From: Scleropages formosus
Taxonomy: Eukaryota > Chordata > Actinopteri > Osteoglossiformes > Osteoglossidae
Length of the DNA stretch: 64,000 nucleotides
Assembly (NCBI RefSeq): GCF_900964775.1
Contig: NC_041806.1
Coordinates: 47,356,586 to 47,420,585 of the forward strand
Reading direction: 5' to 3'
Shown here piece after piece: positions 12,829-25,455 of the stretch (positions within the stretch are counted from its first letter, which is position 1; every line of letters begins with the position of its first letter). The notes below the pieces were generated by a model. The model was not told the DNA's origin. It did no database searches and was given only the letters and a program-made list of their open reading frames with translations. Position numbers and translations under genes: made by a program.

Positions 12829-13150
12829 GGGCGAGGGGGTGCAGTGGCGCAGTGGGTTGGACCGGGTCCTACTCTCCAGGGGGTCTGGGGTTCGAGTCCC
12901 GCTTGGGGTGCCTTGCGACAGACTGGTGCCCTGTCCTGGGTGCGTCCCCTCCCCCTCCGGCCTTTACTCCCTGTGTTGCCGGGTAGGCTCCGGTTCCGTA
13001 TGGGCCAAGCGTGTGTGTGTGTGTTCAAAAGTTGTATCCATCTATTATCATTAACTGTTTGTCCTGGACAGGGTCAGAGCCTATCCTGGAATCACCATGT
13101 GCAAGGCTGAGGGGGACACACCCTGGATGAGACACCAGTCCATTGCTGTT
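12829..13150 (+). repeat. SINE-A copy and an adjacent repeat scrap
   Basis: SINE-A at 12,829-13,024 (slightly shortened tail), then about 13,030-13,150, a scrap of another family with TATCATTAACTGTTTGTCC and ACACACCCTGGATGAGA, also seen near 57,140-57,300. Confidence 0.7.
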
Positions 13151-13681
13151 CAAAAGCTACATGTAACAATAAATGGCAAATACATTAACTTATAACATTT
13201 ACACAGGTTTATATTACTCATAAAATGACCATGGGTGCAGCCTTTTCAGTGAACAGTTCACCAAAAGAGAGAGAAAGCCTCGAAAACCTCTAGAAAGCAC
13301 ACCTGAGTAAATCTATGCCCTGCCATTGTTGACCATCACACTCTCCTCTTCAGTGGCCATGTTCAATTTGCATTCTAATCTAAATATCAACCAACATGAA
13401 TAAAAAATATTTATTTCCAAATTGGCTAGAAGCAAGTTCTATAATTAGATGTTCATTTAGAGTTCTCCAGAAGTAGTGATGAACAGCGATACTTCAGACT
13501 AGTTATTCTTGCTTTCTGTTTAAATAAAATGAGCCATTGTTTTAACTTGTATGCATTTTTCAGATGTTGCGTTGTCAGACGTTGCATGTTGGAAACTAAG
13601 TAGCATAGTCAATGGTCAACAAAAAATTAATAAAACAAGAGCTCCACACCAAATACCTCAGTTCACAAATTGGAACTAAGA
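13151..13681. other. Intergenic, nothing supported
   Basis: No open frame, repeat or regulatory pattern that I can name. Confidence 0.4.
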
Positions 13682-14225
13682 TCACATTTATTTATTTAGT
13701 GGATACTTTTCTCCAAAGCAACTTATAACATTACGTTTCATACAGTCATTAACACATTTGTTTATACAGCTGGGTAATTTTATTTTTTTATTGATTGTTA
13801 CAGCAGCAACTCAGGATAAGTGCCTTGCTTTATGATACGACAGCAGTAGGTGAGATTCAAACCAGCGACCTTCAGATCATGATGTAACAGCTCGAACCAC
13901 CGCACTTCCAGCTCCATGTAAAGAAAACTGAACTCTTCCAGTATGGGAAAAAATATTAACTTACTAAACATTTAAAATCATTTGTTCTTCCTCAGAGTTC
14001 ACATATCTGGAACAGCTGTTAGTGTAGTGGTTAGCGTGACTGCCCTTGTGTTGACACGTCACAGGTTTCATTCCCACCTCTGGCTCTAGTACCCTTGCGA
14101 AAGGTACTCGCCCTAAATTGTTCCAGTTAAAAAAATACCCAGCTGTATAAATTGGTAAATAATTACAAGTGCCTGAGCAATGTTTGTTGTTTTGGAAAAA
14201 AGTGTCAGCTAAATGAATAAATGTA
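13682..14225. repeat. Two SINE-B copies, tail-to-head and opposed
   Basis: A reversed SINE-B (13,682-13,915) and a forward SINE-B (14,008-14,225, GTTAGTGTAGTGGTTAGCG head) lie back to back, separated by about 90 bp. Confidence 0.7.
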
Positions 14226-15498
14226 ATGTTAGGACATACTTTGACTAACAGTTTGTAAGAACACGTTATGCTCTGGCTACCGCAGTAAGTCTGTTTTAGT
14301 AGGTCTCTATCAACCTTGCAGAAGAGGTGAAGCTCAGAAAGAATGCGAGGGGATCTCCCATGATCAGTCCACACATTTACTACAGTACCGAGGTCCAGCC
14401 TCTGACTCAGTCGTTCCAGGGGGTTGATCTTTGTCTTTCAGACTGTTCCTCGGTTGAGCTGGTGGTGTGTTCGCCTTCATGTTGAAAGGCTGTGGTCGGA
14501 TGAAGGCCAATGACCTTTGTACATCATTTGGACCCTATCCAATTACATCCCCAGTTATAAAAGGCGTCTGTACGTATTTAACCAAGGTATTTTTCAAACA
14601 AAGCTTTTTCCCAGCTTTTCTTAATAATGATTCCTTGGTTTCTGAGCTTAATTGTTAATTACAAGGTGGAAAAAGTAGACATTATTTGTCTTGATTCCAG
14701 CTTTTAATCAACTGAAGTTGGATCAGGAATTGTGGATTTTATGATAAAATGCCTACTCGAACGATGAACCTCGGTGCGGCAAGTGGTAGGGAACAACTAG
14801 GTTTGCTCAAGACTTTCATGTCTGTAGCTATGTCTCCTTCTCTCAATGTAAGGCATAAATTGTACTTTTTGCTGAGATGTACGTCGCTTTGGACAAAAGC
14901 GTCTGCTAAATGAATATAAATAATATATGTATGATATATGAATATAAACGTAAATGTAAAATGTAACTACTCGTGTGATGAACATTGGTTCATATGGTGG
15001 AAAGAAACTGTACTTAAGACTCACACGTCTGCATCTAAGTGTCTCTTTCTGTTAACGTCATGAACACATTGTATTTTCTATGAGATGTACGTCGCTTTGG
15101 CGAAAAGCATCTACTAAATGAATACATGCAAATGCAAATTTAAAGTTGCAGTTTCAGTTTCAGTGTGGAGACTTCTGATACCCACTGTCCATCTACTCTA
15201 TGTGTGAACATTCCCATGATGTCCTTCACCTTTACTGTCTCTTAAAGATTTTCTCATGACAGTACAGTAAGGGTTAACAACTTTTTTCCTAAATTTCTGT
15301 ATTTTTAATCATTACTTTCTGTTCATCCTATTCCAGTCGCCATTACATCTTTATTGCAGACTGAACACTAAATGTAATCTTTATCTCTCTCTCTCTATCT
15401 TTGCACACATATAAATAAATGACTAGAAATTAGGAATTAATAATCAAAACAAATCTATGGCTATTAATATTACTTTGATCACTAAGGGCAGTCATAGT
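14226..15498. other. Intergenic with two L2-type 3' tails
   Basis: Two diverged plus-strand LINE tails occur at about 14,810-14,965 and 15,020-15,140. Both contain GAGATGTACGTCGCTTTGG followed by AAATGAATA. No gene elsewhere in this stretch. Confidence 0.5.
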
Positions 15499-15686
15499 TA
15501 CATTTATTGATTTATTAATTTTTCTCCAATCGCTTACAATTTCACTACAGTAATTCAGGGCAAGCACCTTGGTCAAGGGTACCGCAGAAATAGGCAGGAT
15601 TCAGATGTGCAACCTTTAGGTAGCAGTACTACCTACTATGCAATCAGCTGCCCCAGTTAGTGGTAAAGGAAGGAAAGGGGGTGTAT

Positions 15687-15718
<32 letters not shown>
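15499..15718 (-). repeat. Reversed SINE-B remnant and (CA)n
   Basis: SINE-B remnant at 15,499-15,655 followed by a pure (CA)n run at about 15,689-15,717. Confidence 0.6.
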
Positions 15719-15719
<1 letters not shown>

Positions 15720-15739
15720 TCTAGAGAGGGCAGTCACTG

Positions 15740-15995
15740 TACACAGATCAGCTGGACCAGGAGGCAACTGCTGAGGGACCGTGAGACCACCTAGAGAGAA
15801 GGTGCAACACACAGAGCTCTTCACTGCACCTCACGGCAGGGTGCTAGGAAGAAAGACCAAACACCAAAGACCTCACTGCATCTACAAAATGTGCAGAGTT
15901 TGCAGAAAAACACCTAAAGATCGGCAGAGCACTTTGTGGTCACATGAAACCGAAATGCAAGAATTGCTGAGCACCATGTTTGCTCCAGACTGAAG
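15740..15995 (+). mobile_element. Tc1-like transposase relic
   Basis: Two frames around 15,885-15,960 give AEFAEKHLK and then TLWSHETEMQ, which mirror the LEFAKKHLK...VLWSDETKI stretch of Tc1 transposases with a frame change between them. Only a short heavily mutated piece survives. Confidence 0.4.
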
Positions 15996-17029
15996 AAAAC
16001 ACAAACTAGTCAACATGGTCCCTACAGTGCGGCGTGTCGGTAGTGTGAGTTTCGTGTCAATGTGATGATTCTTCTTAGCAGAGGTTTAGAACTGAATTTT
16101 TCTCGTTACCGATACAGAAGTTGGTAAATTGCTAAAGAGTTAAAAGACAAAGGGTTTCACACTTGGTTATGACACTGGGTTGCGCAATCAAGGTATTTAA
16201 CAACCACAAAAACCAAGTGAAAAGAGTAATTTTTCACATAATTAAGAAGTGCAATTTAATTAGAACTATGTAAGGAAGAATACTGGACTGAACCCCCCCC
16301 CCCCCACAGTTTGCAATGCTCTGATGACCGTTCATGTTCATATTAATGCTTGAATTTTAACTCTCAAGCTGGAGTCTTTTGCATGAAAGTATGCATTCAT
16401 TTCTGGGCACTTTGTGACCTTTACGTGTGGGAAGATAGATGACATCACGTCATTTGGATTTTTTTTTTACCGAGAATTTTCACCACCGATACCATTCCCT
16501 CCACCCCGGAAACGTTTCGCGTTAAAGCCGCCGTACTTGCAGTGGGCACAGAGCATGTAGGCCGGTAACCACACAACAGCTGAATGCTGCTCTTTCTCAT
16601 ACAAGTGCTCATCCCTCCCCTGGTTGTGGTTAGGTGAGGGTTTCAAGGTGACTGATGATGCAGGTTTGCTGGATTTGCCTGCATGAACCACCTTTGTGGA
16701 GTCTAAGGTGTAGAACTGACCATGGCACTAGAAAGCATGTAAATGGGCTAATGGGGCAAATACTAAATATTTCAGTCGGCTGTATGGTGGTTAAAAGATT
16801 ACTAAGCTGAAAGCTGTAAGTTCAAGTTGCAGATTCAGTACCTTTGAGAAAGGCATTAAACAACATTGAAGTATGCAGTTACGGTACCAGTGAAACGTTA
16901 GAGTAGCCTTGATGGAAACTGGAGACTTGGTCCTGTAATACAAGCCAACAAAAAATTCGTTTTCATTATAAGACGAGGAAAAAAAGCCAGGGATAATAGA
17001 ATCCCAGCTTCGCAACCATATACACATTT
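15996..17029. other. Intergenic, nothing supported
   Basis: A C-run at about 16,295-16,306 and some T-runs; a SINE-B scrap may lie at 16,785-16,900. No gene. Confidence 0.4.
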
Positions 17030-17530
17030 ACTCATGCATTTCTCCAAAGCGACTTTAATGTTGTGACTTACATTTATTTATTTAGCAGACACTTTTCTCC
17101 AAAGCAGCTTCCAGTGAACCCTATGTAGTGTTTTGAGCCCACACACCTTATTCACCATGGTGACTTACACTCACACTGCTAGATACACTACTTACACTGG
17201 GTCACTCATCCATACATCAGTAGAACACACTCTCTCTGTCACTCAACCTGAACAGCATGTCTTTGGACTGTGGGAGGAAACCAGAGGAAACCCACACAGA
17301 GACGGAGAGAACATGCAAACTCCACACAGACTGAGCGGGGATGGAACCTATGTCCTCTAGCACCACGCACGCAGGCACTGTGAGACAGCGACGCTACTTG
17401 TTGGGTCACCTTGCCACCCTGACTTGCAACTAATTACCTGTTTATACAGCTGGGTAATTTTACTGGAGCAATTCAGGATAAGTAGCTTGATTATGGGTAG
17501 TACAGCAGTATATGACATATGAACCCCCAA
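17030..17530 (-). repeat. SINE-C copy plus SINE-B remnant
   Basis: Reversed SINE-C with its L2-like tail at 17,030-17,110, the TCTTTGGACTGTGGGAGGAA block near 17,260 and tRNA-like head near 17,380-17,410, abutting a reversed SINE-B remnant (to 17,530). Confidence 0.75.
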
Positions 17531-18052
17531 ACTACCCATGTTGTCTTGGTAAACATGATCTTTATTAAATCTGGCAGGTCCTTGATGATCTCCATCACAT
17601 GCAGCCCTGCTCTGGTTGTCTCACCAGGTCACAATGTATATTTTTCAGACGCTCGGGATAAAACTGTTAGCTAAGCAATGTAACAATAAAAAAGGATAAA
17701 ATACAGAAGGATAAACCGGTTAGTCTAAGTGCTATAAATAGGGAAAGAAAAGACATAATGAAAAAGTGATTTACACAAAACGATTTGATAAAACAGACAT
17801 ACTGAGAAAGGGAGTATGAGTAGTGAAACCTGCAAGGCTCTGCTGATGCACCTTTGACTCTGAGATTTTCAGAAAAGGGAGGTGAACTGATTTGGAAAAT
17901 AAGTGTAATAAAAGTTTGAACTGTAAAGCTCTTTGGGTTGTACTGACAGGTGTGTCAGATGCACAAGTGCATAAAATAACGTGGTGAGATTTGCATGGGT
18001 GTCTTGGTTGAGTGTGAAGTGCGTGGTGTGGAGAAAAGGTGGAAAGGGCCAT
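17531..18052. other. Intergenic, nothing supported
   Basis: No convincing gene. A minus-strand open frame of 93 codons here has no recognisable domain. Confidence 0.35.
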
Positions 18053-18622
18053 GGAACAGTTGGTAGGGTAGCGGTTAAGGCTGTTGCCTTTGGATTTAAT
18101 GGTTACAGGTTCCCAGCCCAGCTTTAGCTGGGACAGTTGGTGGTGTAATGGGTAGAGCTGCTACCTTATACCCAAAGGTCACATGTTTGAATCCCACCCC
18201 CAGCTATACTACCCATGATCAAGGTACATATCCTAAGTTGCTCCAGTCAAACTACCCACTTGTATAAATGGGTAAATAACTGTAAGTAGCTTTGTAGAAA
18301 AGTGTCTGCTAGAAGAGTAAATTTAATGTGTAAAGCTGATTTAACAGAAATTGACAGCGCAATACACCTCATGGTCTCTTACGAGACAGAGACTTCAATT
18401 ACAACATTAACTTTGTTAAGATGATACCCTTCTCCAAGAACTCTTTCAGTGATGGGTATGACGTTTATGAGTATTTATGTATTTATACAGTGGTTAGATT
18501 TTTTTTCACTGAAGCAGCTTAGGGTAAGTACCATGATCAAGGGTAATTTAGCTGCAGCGGGAAACCAAACCCGGGACCTTCCAACTGTAAGGTGATGACA
18601 CAAGCCACAAAGCTACCTGCTG
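18053..18622. repeat. SINE-B cluster
   Basis: A truncated SINE-B head (18,053-18,125) is followed directly by a fuller copy (18,126-18,325), then a reversed remnant (18,478-18,622). Confidence 0.65.
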
Positions 18623-18937
18623 TCCCTCGTTACTAAGGTTATTTCAGTTCTTGGTTGACCATTTCATTCAAAGCAACTTACAGTTTCGCCCATAGGCAAA
18701 GTTAATATTTAAAATGTGTGCCAGTTTGAATTCATATGTCAATTTCTGATGCCATTTTGCATTCAAAGCTCCAGCACTCATGTACAAACACCAGTATTTC
18801 AGTGGTTTTAAGATAATAAACTGATAAGGCACATGACACATTTTGACTTCAGCTGAGGTATAAAATACAAACCATAACTTGATTTTATCAAACTCTCATT
18901 CCCTCCCTGACATCCCTGAGCTTAAAATAATATGAAA

Positions 18938-19146
18938 CACACACACATTTTCAGAACCACTTGTCCCATACAGGGTCACGGGGAACCAGAGCCCACCCGG
19001 CAACACAGGGCGTAAGGCCGGAGGGGGAGGGGACACCCCCAGGACGGGACGCCAGTCTGTCACAAGGCACCCCAAGCAGGACTCGAACCCCAGACCCACT
19101 GGAGAGCAGGACCTGGTCCAACCCACTGCGCCACTGCGCCCCCACC
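18938..19146 (-). repeat. SINE-A copy
   Basis: Full-length reversed SINE-A; the head ends in GCGCCACTGCGCCCCC. Confidence 0.85.
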
Positions 19147-19739
19147 TATAATATGAAACAGTTCATTTTAAATATTGAACTCTATCTTACAAATTATAAA
19201 AGTGTTTATATTTATAAAAAATGGCAGAATTTTTATGAAAATTTTGCTCTTTGCGAAAGGTTAGACAAATTATGAACAATGTTATAAATATGCATGACAA
19301 AATAATTACATTAAATTATGGCAACCTTCTTACAAATAACTTTTTAGCACAATCTGCAAAATTAACAAGCAGAACCTTCTAGAAAAACCTCAGTATGGCT
19401 CTCTTGTCTGAAAGTGGTGTAGTAGTTAAGGATCATATAACCAAATGGTTGTTGGTTCAAGTTTCAGTTGAGGCCCTTAACTCCAGTAAAAAATCATAAG
19501 CTTCTCTGTTCTATTTGATCTGCACAAAAAAGTCTATGCTGAATAATACTATTATGTATTACTTAAAGCACAAATCTCATGCTGATGTGCTCTAGCTGAG
19601 TGCTATTGAGCTCTGGAGCGGATCTTGCGCCCTAACCATTCATTATATGGATATTTAGTAACTGCTCTTAACTGCAGTTAATAATAATTAATGATTTTTC
19701 TAATATTTTTTTATAATTCCCCTATTTCGTCTCTCTCAC

Positions 19740-20290
19740 CCGCAGGATCCGCCCTTATCGCCCTACAAACTCTACGCAACTCCTTGTCCAGACCATGATG
19801 ACATCCTGCATGAACTACTGTGACTCTCTCCTATCTGGCCTTCTATCAAACTTTGCCATCAAACTTCTCCAGCTGATACAGAACGGTGCTGAATGAGTCA
19901 TATTTCACCTGCCAAAGCAATCCTATGTATCACCCCTCCTCATCACTCTGCTTTGGCTTCCTATAGCCGCTTGGATCAAACTCAACACTCTGGTTAAGAC
20001 CTACAAAACCATGTAAGATTCTACTCCTCAATATGTATAAGACCTGATCACTCACTACACCCCAACCACACTGCTACGCTATTCTTCCTCTGCCTGATTG
20101 GTGGTCTCACGTACAAGAGGTCCAAAATCAAAAGCACAAAGGTTTTCGGTTCTGGCTCTGATGTGGTTGAATGACCTCCCTTTGTCACTCGGAAGTGCTG
20201 AATCTCACTCCACATTTAGGAAGGGTTTTAAAACACCTCTTTTGGACTCACTTCCCCCCTTATTTGAAATTCAAGCCAAACCAGGTTGAT
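19740..20290 (+). mobile_element. CR1/L2-group LINE, C-terminal reverse transcriptase relic
   Basis: Translates in pieces to the well-known C-terminal pattern of these LINEs (QTLRNSL, YCDSLLSGL-like, then RGPKSKAQRFSVLALMWLND and SAESHSTFRKGFKTPL). Several frame breaks. Related pieces lie at 27,690-27,890 and 48,545-48,910. Confidence 0.65.
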
Positions 20291-20349
20291 TTTTCTCCCC
20301 AGTCATTTCTGAAGTAACTGCAGCTCATAATTTTTACGAATATTGTTAA

Positions 20350-20610
20350 CAGTGACATTTATCCATTTAGCAAACGCTTTTCTCCAAAGCAACATACATA
20401 TTAGAGAACAAGACAAAGAGTCACTACACCAACAGAAGGAGAGATTTGGATGTAGACACATGATTCTAGAGTACAGTCAATTTGCCACATTCCCCCATTT
20501 GAACCAGTGTACAGCACATCACATGTGTAGCTGCATAATGAGCAGGACAATGTCTCATGTGCACAATTCTAGGTTGGCACATAGAACTTATACAATAGAA
20601 AAATCTGAAC
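20350..20610 (-). repeat. L2-type LINE 3' tail
   Basis: Reverse-strand LINE terminus: AGCAAACGCTTTTCTCCAAAG first, then sequence that matches, reversed, the 3' end at 48,735-48,910. The part from about 20,536 is also shared with the region upstream of CCL-4. Confidence 0.6.
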
Positions 20611-20767
20611 AACACACAATCAAGTGAGATATTGGTTAAAAGAGTAAATTGATGCATGAGGAGATGCTGCGTGATGCTGAAGGTATCTCACCATGTACCA
20701 TTTCACTACAAATTCATTTCCTAGTGCCGCAGGTCCAGTTTCCAACCTTGACCCAGTGTAGTTTCCC

Positions 20768-20852
20768 GGGGACTTCCCTTCCACACGTGATGGAGCGGTT
20801 TTCCGAAAAAGTGAACTGCCAGCAAAAATCATCGGCCGGAGGGCCTATAAAA
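20768..20852 (+). promoter_or_regulatory. CCL-1 promoter: NF-kB-type site and TATA box
   Basis: GGGGACTTCC (20,768-20,777) fits the NF-kB consensus GGGRNNYYCC. TATAAAA lies at 20,846-20,852, 78 bp upstream of the start codon. Spacing between the site and the TATA box is conserved in three of the four sister genes. Confidence 0.65.
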
Positions 20853-20923
20853 GATGGGTGACTTCGACTCCACGATCAGAACAGCACCTCCTCGGGACTG
20901 AACAGAACAAACCACCAGACAAC

Positions 20924-21810
20924 ATGAAGCATCTCTGCGTCGTCGCTCTCATCCTCGGCGCCCTCGTCTCCCTGACGCTGAGCCACTGTACGTATATCTT
21001 CTGTTTCCTGGGTGCTCAGCTTGTGTTTCTCTCCATCTCTTTTCTCTCACTACTTTCTTTCTGAATTTTTTTCACATTTACGAACTTGTTGAGTCTCTCA
21101 GCTCTGGATTGTTGGGCCACATCTGAGTAAATAGCGAAAACCTGAACTGTTCATGTCAATATCGCAAACAAAACAGCGGTGTGTGTTCTCGAGCTGTACA
21201 AACGAACGTTCGATTTTTACGAAGTAATAATAACATTTCATTTGCAGACACCAACGGACCAGAGAAGTGTTGCTTCGAATTCTTCGAATCGAGAATTCCG
21301 GTGAAAAAAGTGACACACTTTGAGGAGACAGATCACAGATGCCCCATTCGGGGTGTGATGTAAGTGGTTATTAATTAGCCATTCTATCATAGCTTCTCTT
21401 TATTGAATGAGGAAAACTTAACTGATTGCATAAACAGGCTATTTGGTAAAATGTTCGACTTCAAAGTGAAAAAATGTATTCATTTGTTTCATTATAGTAT
21501 TATCATTTTATAAGAGTATATCATTACACATACAATTTTTATGTTCTTGGTCAACAGGTACCTTATAAAAATGCTGATTACGCCTCCTTATTTAGCATGT
21601 CAAAGTGTACAACCACAACACCTCTTGCATGACTAACACCAGCCCAGCTCCATATCCTCTGTGTGCATCGTTTTAACTTGCGGTTCTTACTTTTGCAGAT
21701 TTCACACAGTAAAGAAATCTGAGAGATGCGTGTACCCCTCCGAGACCTGGGTTCAAGATATAATGAACAAACTGCAGACACCTGCTAATGCCACAGCGAA
21801 AGCCCCCTAG
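20924..21810 (+). CDS. CC chemokine CCL-1, three exons
   Basis: Predicted 95-residue secreted chemokine that would signal through G-protein-coupled receptors to attract leukocytes. Exons 20,924-20,987, 21,248-21,359 and 21,699-21,810, all with GT-AG borders, join in frame. Residues 1-20 form a signal peptide ([20 protein letters not shown]). The mature part has adjacent C29-C30, then C53 and C69, the four-cysteine pattern of CC chemokines, and the C-terminal helix motif SETWVQDIMNKL. Exon sizes (64, 112, 112 nt) and intron phases are typical of CC chemokine genes. A polyadenylation signal AATAAA lies at 22,078-22,083. It is very similar to CCL-4, including introns, so they are recent duplicates. 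Subfamily (MCP/MIP-like) is not settled, so no symbol is given. Confidence 0.9.
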
Positions 21811-22083
21811 AGGCCTTTAAAAGCTTCAGTTACAAAAACCAAAAAAATTCCAGTGACATGCGGATTTACATTTTCTAAACTGAATCCATTTATTGAAGAT
21901 ATTGTAGTTCCTGTACATTGAAATTAAAATCTTCTTGATGTTAATTAGTTCATAAATTCTTTGGTTTCATTCTGCCGGCATATTAATATTTATAAAAGTT
22001 AAACTGCAATATAAGCTCAGAGACTCAGAAAAGACAGAATTTTCACTGGGTTTTTCTTGTATTTGCTATGTGAATGAAATAAA

Positions 22084-23172
22084 TATATTCTCATAAAAAA
22101 TCATCATGTTTGTGTTTTGATTATTCTGTGAAAGGCATTAGACCAGAGCAACCTTTGTCTTATGGTGGCGAGGGATACAAGAACAGATGATGTGATTCCA
22201 GGCCTCTCATGAAATAGCAAATACTGTTTTCATTTGGCAGCCAATTTTCATTCAAAAGTGGAGCACAACTCAAGATAAATGTAGGGCAAGAACAGGTGAA
22301 AACATTTAGACATGATACATGTTCATCAGCACGCATTTCAATTTCAGTTTTGTCATTTGCACATTGTTAAAGGTATCTACTGTGAGCAACAAATCAAGTC
22401 ATATACTAAGAGATATATAACATAAAGGTTGGAACTCCAGTGCAGAATCCACAATGGACTTGATAATGCATTTGATGCAACAGCATGAAGTGATATAAAC
22501 ACAAAGAAACAGACTCATGAAGTTTGATCTTTCTCTGCTTGGGACTCGGTGGCACAGCTTCTGCATTACAACTCGTGAATGTGGGGTTTGAGACCAGCTC
22601 AGGGTGATGATGTGTTTGCCTGTTTCTCTCCCTGTTTGCAACCCTCAGACATGCACAGTAAAAAACCTTGAAAAATCATTTCCGTTCCTCCCTTGCCTTG
22701 GAAACCACACAAGTGGTCGCTGTGAGTAGGACTCGATGGCACTTTCACCCATTTCCTTGTTAAATCACAGCCTAGTTTCTTTGATGTCTTCACGGTATAT
22801 AGGCTGATTACTCTTGCATAGTTGGCAAGGAAATATAATGTGATATTGTGGTGGTCTAGACCAGAAGTTTGCTCTGAAAGTGTATGAATATCTGAAGTGT
22901 TTAAACTTCTTTCAACTGAGAAATTAAGATTTGATTTGCATGACAATTCAAAGGACTTCTGGAAAGTCTGGTCACTCATGTGGGAGTTATTAGAAAGTCC
23001 CGTGTGATTGTATTTGTGATATATTCTAGCATTTTGACCTTGAGTCCTTGCTCTGTGTGCTTGGACATATTTATATTTTCTCAGTATACTTTCTCTACCT
23101 GTATGCTGCTGTGTTGCCGGGACTTTTCATGAAATGAATAAAGATTTGACGGATGGAACGGACTTAATACAT
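22084..23172. other. Intergenic between CCL-1 and a solo LTR
   Basis: No gene recognised. Open frames here on the minus strand (to 126 codons) lack any known motif. Confidence 0.4.
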
Positions 23173-23627
23173 TGTCATGATTCCGTCTGGGAAGTGGGTC
23201 ATGAGACCCAAGTGCAGTGCAGAGGTGCACTGGATGAGGGGATGATCCGAAAGTCGTGGTCAGGAAACTAGTGAAGGTCACCGAGGAACAGACGTCGTGA
23301 GGAGAATCCGGAAACCATGAATCGAAGAACAGGCAATGGGTCGAGGGAGACGAAGAGGGTGAGAAGATTCAGGAGAAGGAGGGTTGAGGAACAGGAACAA
23401 GGACAAGGAGGTCAGGGAAGAGGTAAGCAAAATGATCCTAGAAGCACAAGACGTGGGTTCAAGATATAATGAACAAACTGCAGACGTGTGCTAATACCAC
23501 AACAAAAGCCTCCAAGAGTAAGGCTGAACGAGGTTCCGCATCTTCCTGCGCTCCAGGATGTCCTTTTTTGTGCCCTGCCCCTGATTGGCCGCAGGTGCTC
23601 CTCGTTGTCGAGGTGGAGGGTGTGACA
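23173..23627 (-). mobile_element. Solo LTR (fossil) carrying a chemokine exon scrap
   Basis: Read on the minus strand it starts TGTCACACCC and ends in CATGACA. The flanks TACAT and TGCAT look like a slightly diverged 5-bp target duplication. There is no internal element sequence. It contains a piece of chemokine exon 3 (23,449-23,517). Confidence 0.65.
23449..23517 (+). pseudogene. Chemokine exon 3 fragment inside the LTR
   Basis: About 65-70 nt matching the end of CCL-1 exon 3. The stretch from GGGTTCAAGATATAATGAAC through CTGCAGAC is identical; after that about five of each six bases match, up to the position of the CCL-1 stop. It encodes WVQDIMNKLQ-type sequence but has no splice acceptor or exons 1-2, so it is not a gene. 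It lies in the sense of the cluster, antisense to the LTR. Confidence 0.8.
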
Positions 23628-24740
23628 TGCATTAGTATTACTAAACAGTGGTGCAGCAATATTAGTATGCTTCTTATAGCTACACAACGTGGCCAAGGAT
23701 GGGGGGTCTCTGTGACCCTGAAATCGATCAAAATCACAAAACACACATTTCGTCACAAAAAAGGTAGTTTATCCTATGGAAATGTACAAGTGTGACTTGT
23801 CAGAAAGCAACACTTTGAGATCCACACTTCTACTAGGTAGCCCCTTGTGAGCCGGATCTCAAGCTGTTCATTCCTGTTTGGTGATGACCTTCAAATTTAC
23901 ACATATTCCTTCTGTAGACATTTTTCTCAAAAGCAAATCAAAGAAATTTTTAACATTTACTTATGTCCACAGTGACGTGCAATGCTATGCACTGTCCTGA
24001 GCATCCCTACATTCACACAATGAGCAACCCAACACATAGAGACACACACACACACATACAGACATTTACTCACATTCACACATTAAGGGCAATTTTGAGT
24101 TATAAATCCATGTGAAACCCTTGTGTTTGTCTTCTGAGAGGAAACCAGAGCACGCAGGGGAAGTTTACTTGAACATGGAGAGAAACTGCAAATTCCGCAC
24201 AGTATGAGCGGAGCTCGAACCTGCATCCAAAAGTGACGGCCCAGGAGCTGTGAAGCACCGGCGCTACCTGCTGTACTACCCTTGTCCTAATTTACTTGCC
24301 ATAAGTGTAGTTTCATATTTAGTAGAATCAGCATTCAGTAGACACTGCTGTTTTTATTTAGGTCTGACACTTTTTTCCAATGCAAATTACAATATTAGGT
24401 TTGTGCAATGAGCAACATAGAGTTATTCATATATTCATAGACCTGGGTGACTTTCATTGTTGAATTCAGGTGTCTTGCTCATGGCACTACAGCAGAAGCA
24501 GGGACTTGAACCCAAAGCCTTTGCATGCGAGGAATAGGTATCTAACACCTGTACTACCTTCTGCTTATGAACTCTTTGTAACACGGAAGAGATATGGGTT
24601 TCTTATAGTCATGCAATAACTATTTTTGTTTCTTTTTCAGAAGATGAAACACCTCTTTCTCTTTATTGCATCGACATTCCAGATTGTAAATTCATGTGGA
24701 CCATAATAGTGCAGCCTTGGTGATAGTCTGTCACACTAAC
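23628..24740. repeat. Old repeat remnants, no gene
   Basis: About 23,990-24,290 resembles a reversed SINE-C/D-type repeat (GAGGAAACCAGAGCACGCAG). About 24,340-24,560 resembles a reversed SINE-B (CAGAAGCAGGGACTTGAACC). Confidence 0.45.
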
Positions 24741-25300
24741 AAAAACAGCATCACCAGACACGGAACTGAGTGAAATAGAAAGCAGACAGTAAGAACGAGA
24801 GAGCAGCGTCAAACCCCAGTCGAAGAAAGCAGAGCCATAAGAGAGAATCCTTATATTCCACAGACAAACCTTTCAGTCGCTGAGTAATTATGGAATGTTT
24901 TATTTAATAACGTTTATGGAATGTACTGACAATCTCTTAAATGCAGCTACGGTAAAAGTGACAAAGTCAGCTTTTAACGTAACTTGAATTTCATATAACA
25001 CTCTCATTCACTGGTTTGACAGCACGTTACTGTCATTTGTAAGGAAGCAGAGATTTACAATAAAATATAAAAATGGGCCGTGAGAAATAAACATTTTTAG
25101 ACCGACGTGCAAGCGGTGCTGTGTTATAAAAACGTATCAATGACACAGAACGAAGTGTGACACTGCTTAGAAAAGTGTAGCGATGCACGAGAGGTTGCCG
25201 CTTGGTGCTAAAAGTAGCTCAACCGCAGCACCATATTGCTGTGAAGTCACTTCCTTCCACACAAGTCCATTTTCCAACCTTGACCAGGAGTAGTTTCCCT

Positions 25301-25384
25301 GGGATTTCCCTTTCGTGTGTGATGCAGCGTAAGAAGAAAACGTGGGTCACCGTGGAAAGTCGGAGGCTGGAGGGCCCATAAAAG
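25301..25384 (+). promoter_or_regulatory. CCL-2 promoter: NF-kB-type site and TATA-like box
   Basis: GGGATTTCCC (25,301-25,310) is an ideal NF-kB site. The TATA-like CATAAAA lies at 25,378-25,384. Confidence 0.65.
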
Positions 25385-25455
25385 ATGGGTGGCCGCGGCT
25401 CCGCGATCAGAACAGCTTCATCTCAGGACTGAACAGAAAGAGACCACCAGACAAC

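Noticed and set aside
13964-14374. 136-codon minus-strand frame
   Set aside because: Half of it runs through a SINE-B; the rest has no motif.
22599-22979. 126-codon minus-strand open frame
   Set aside because: No domain, no splice or promoter context, low-complexity composition.
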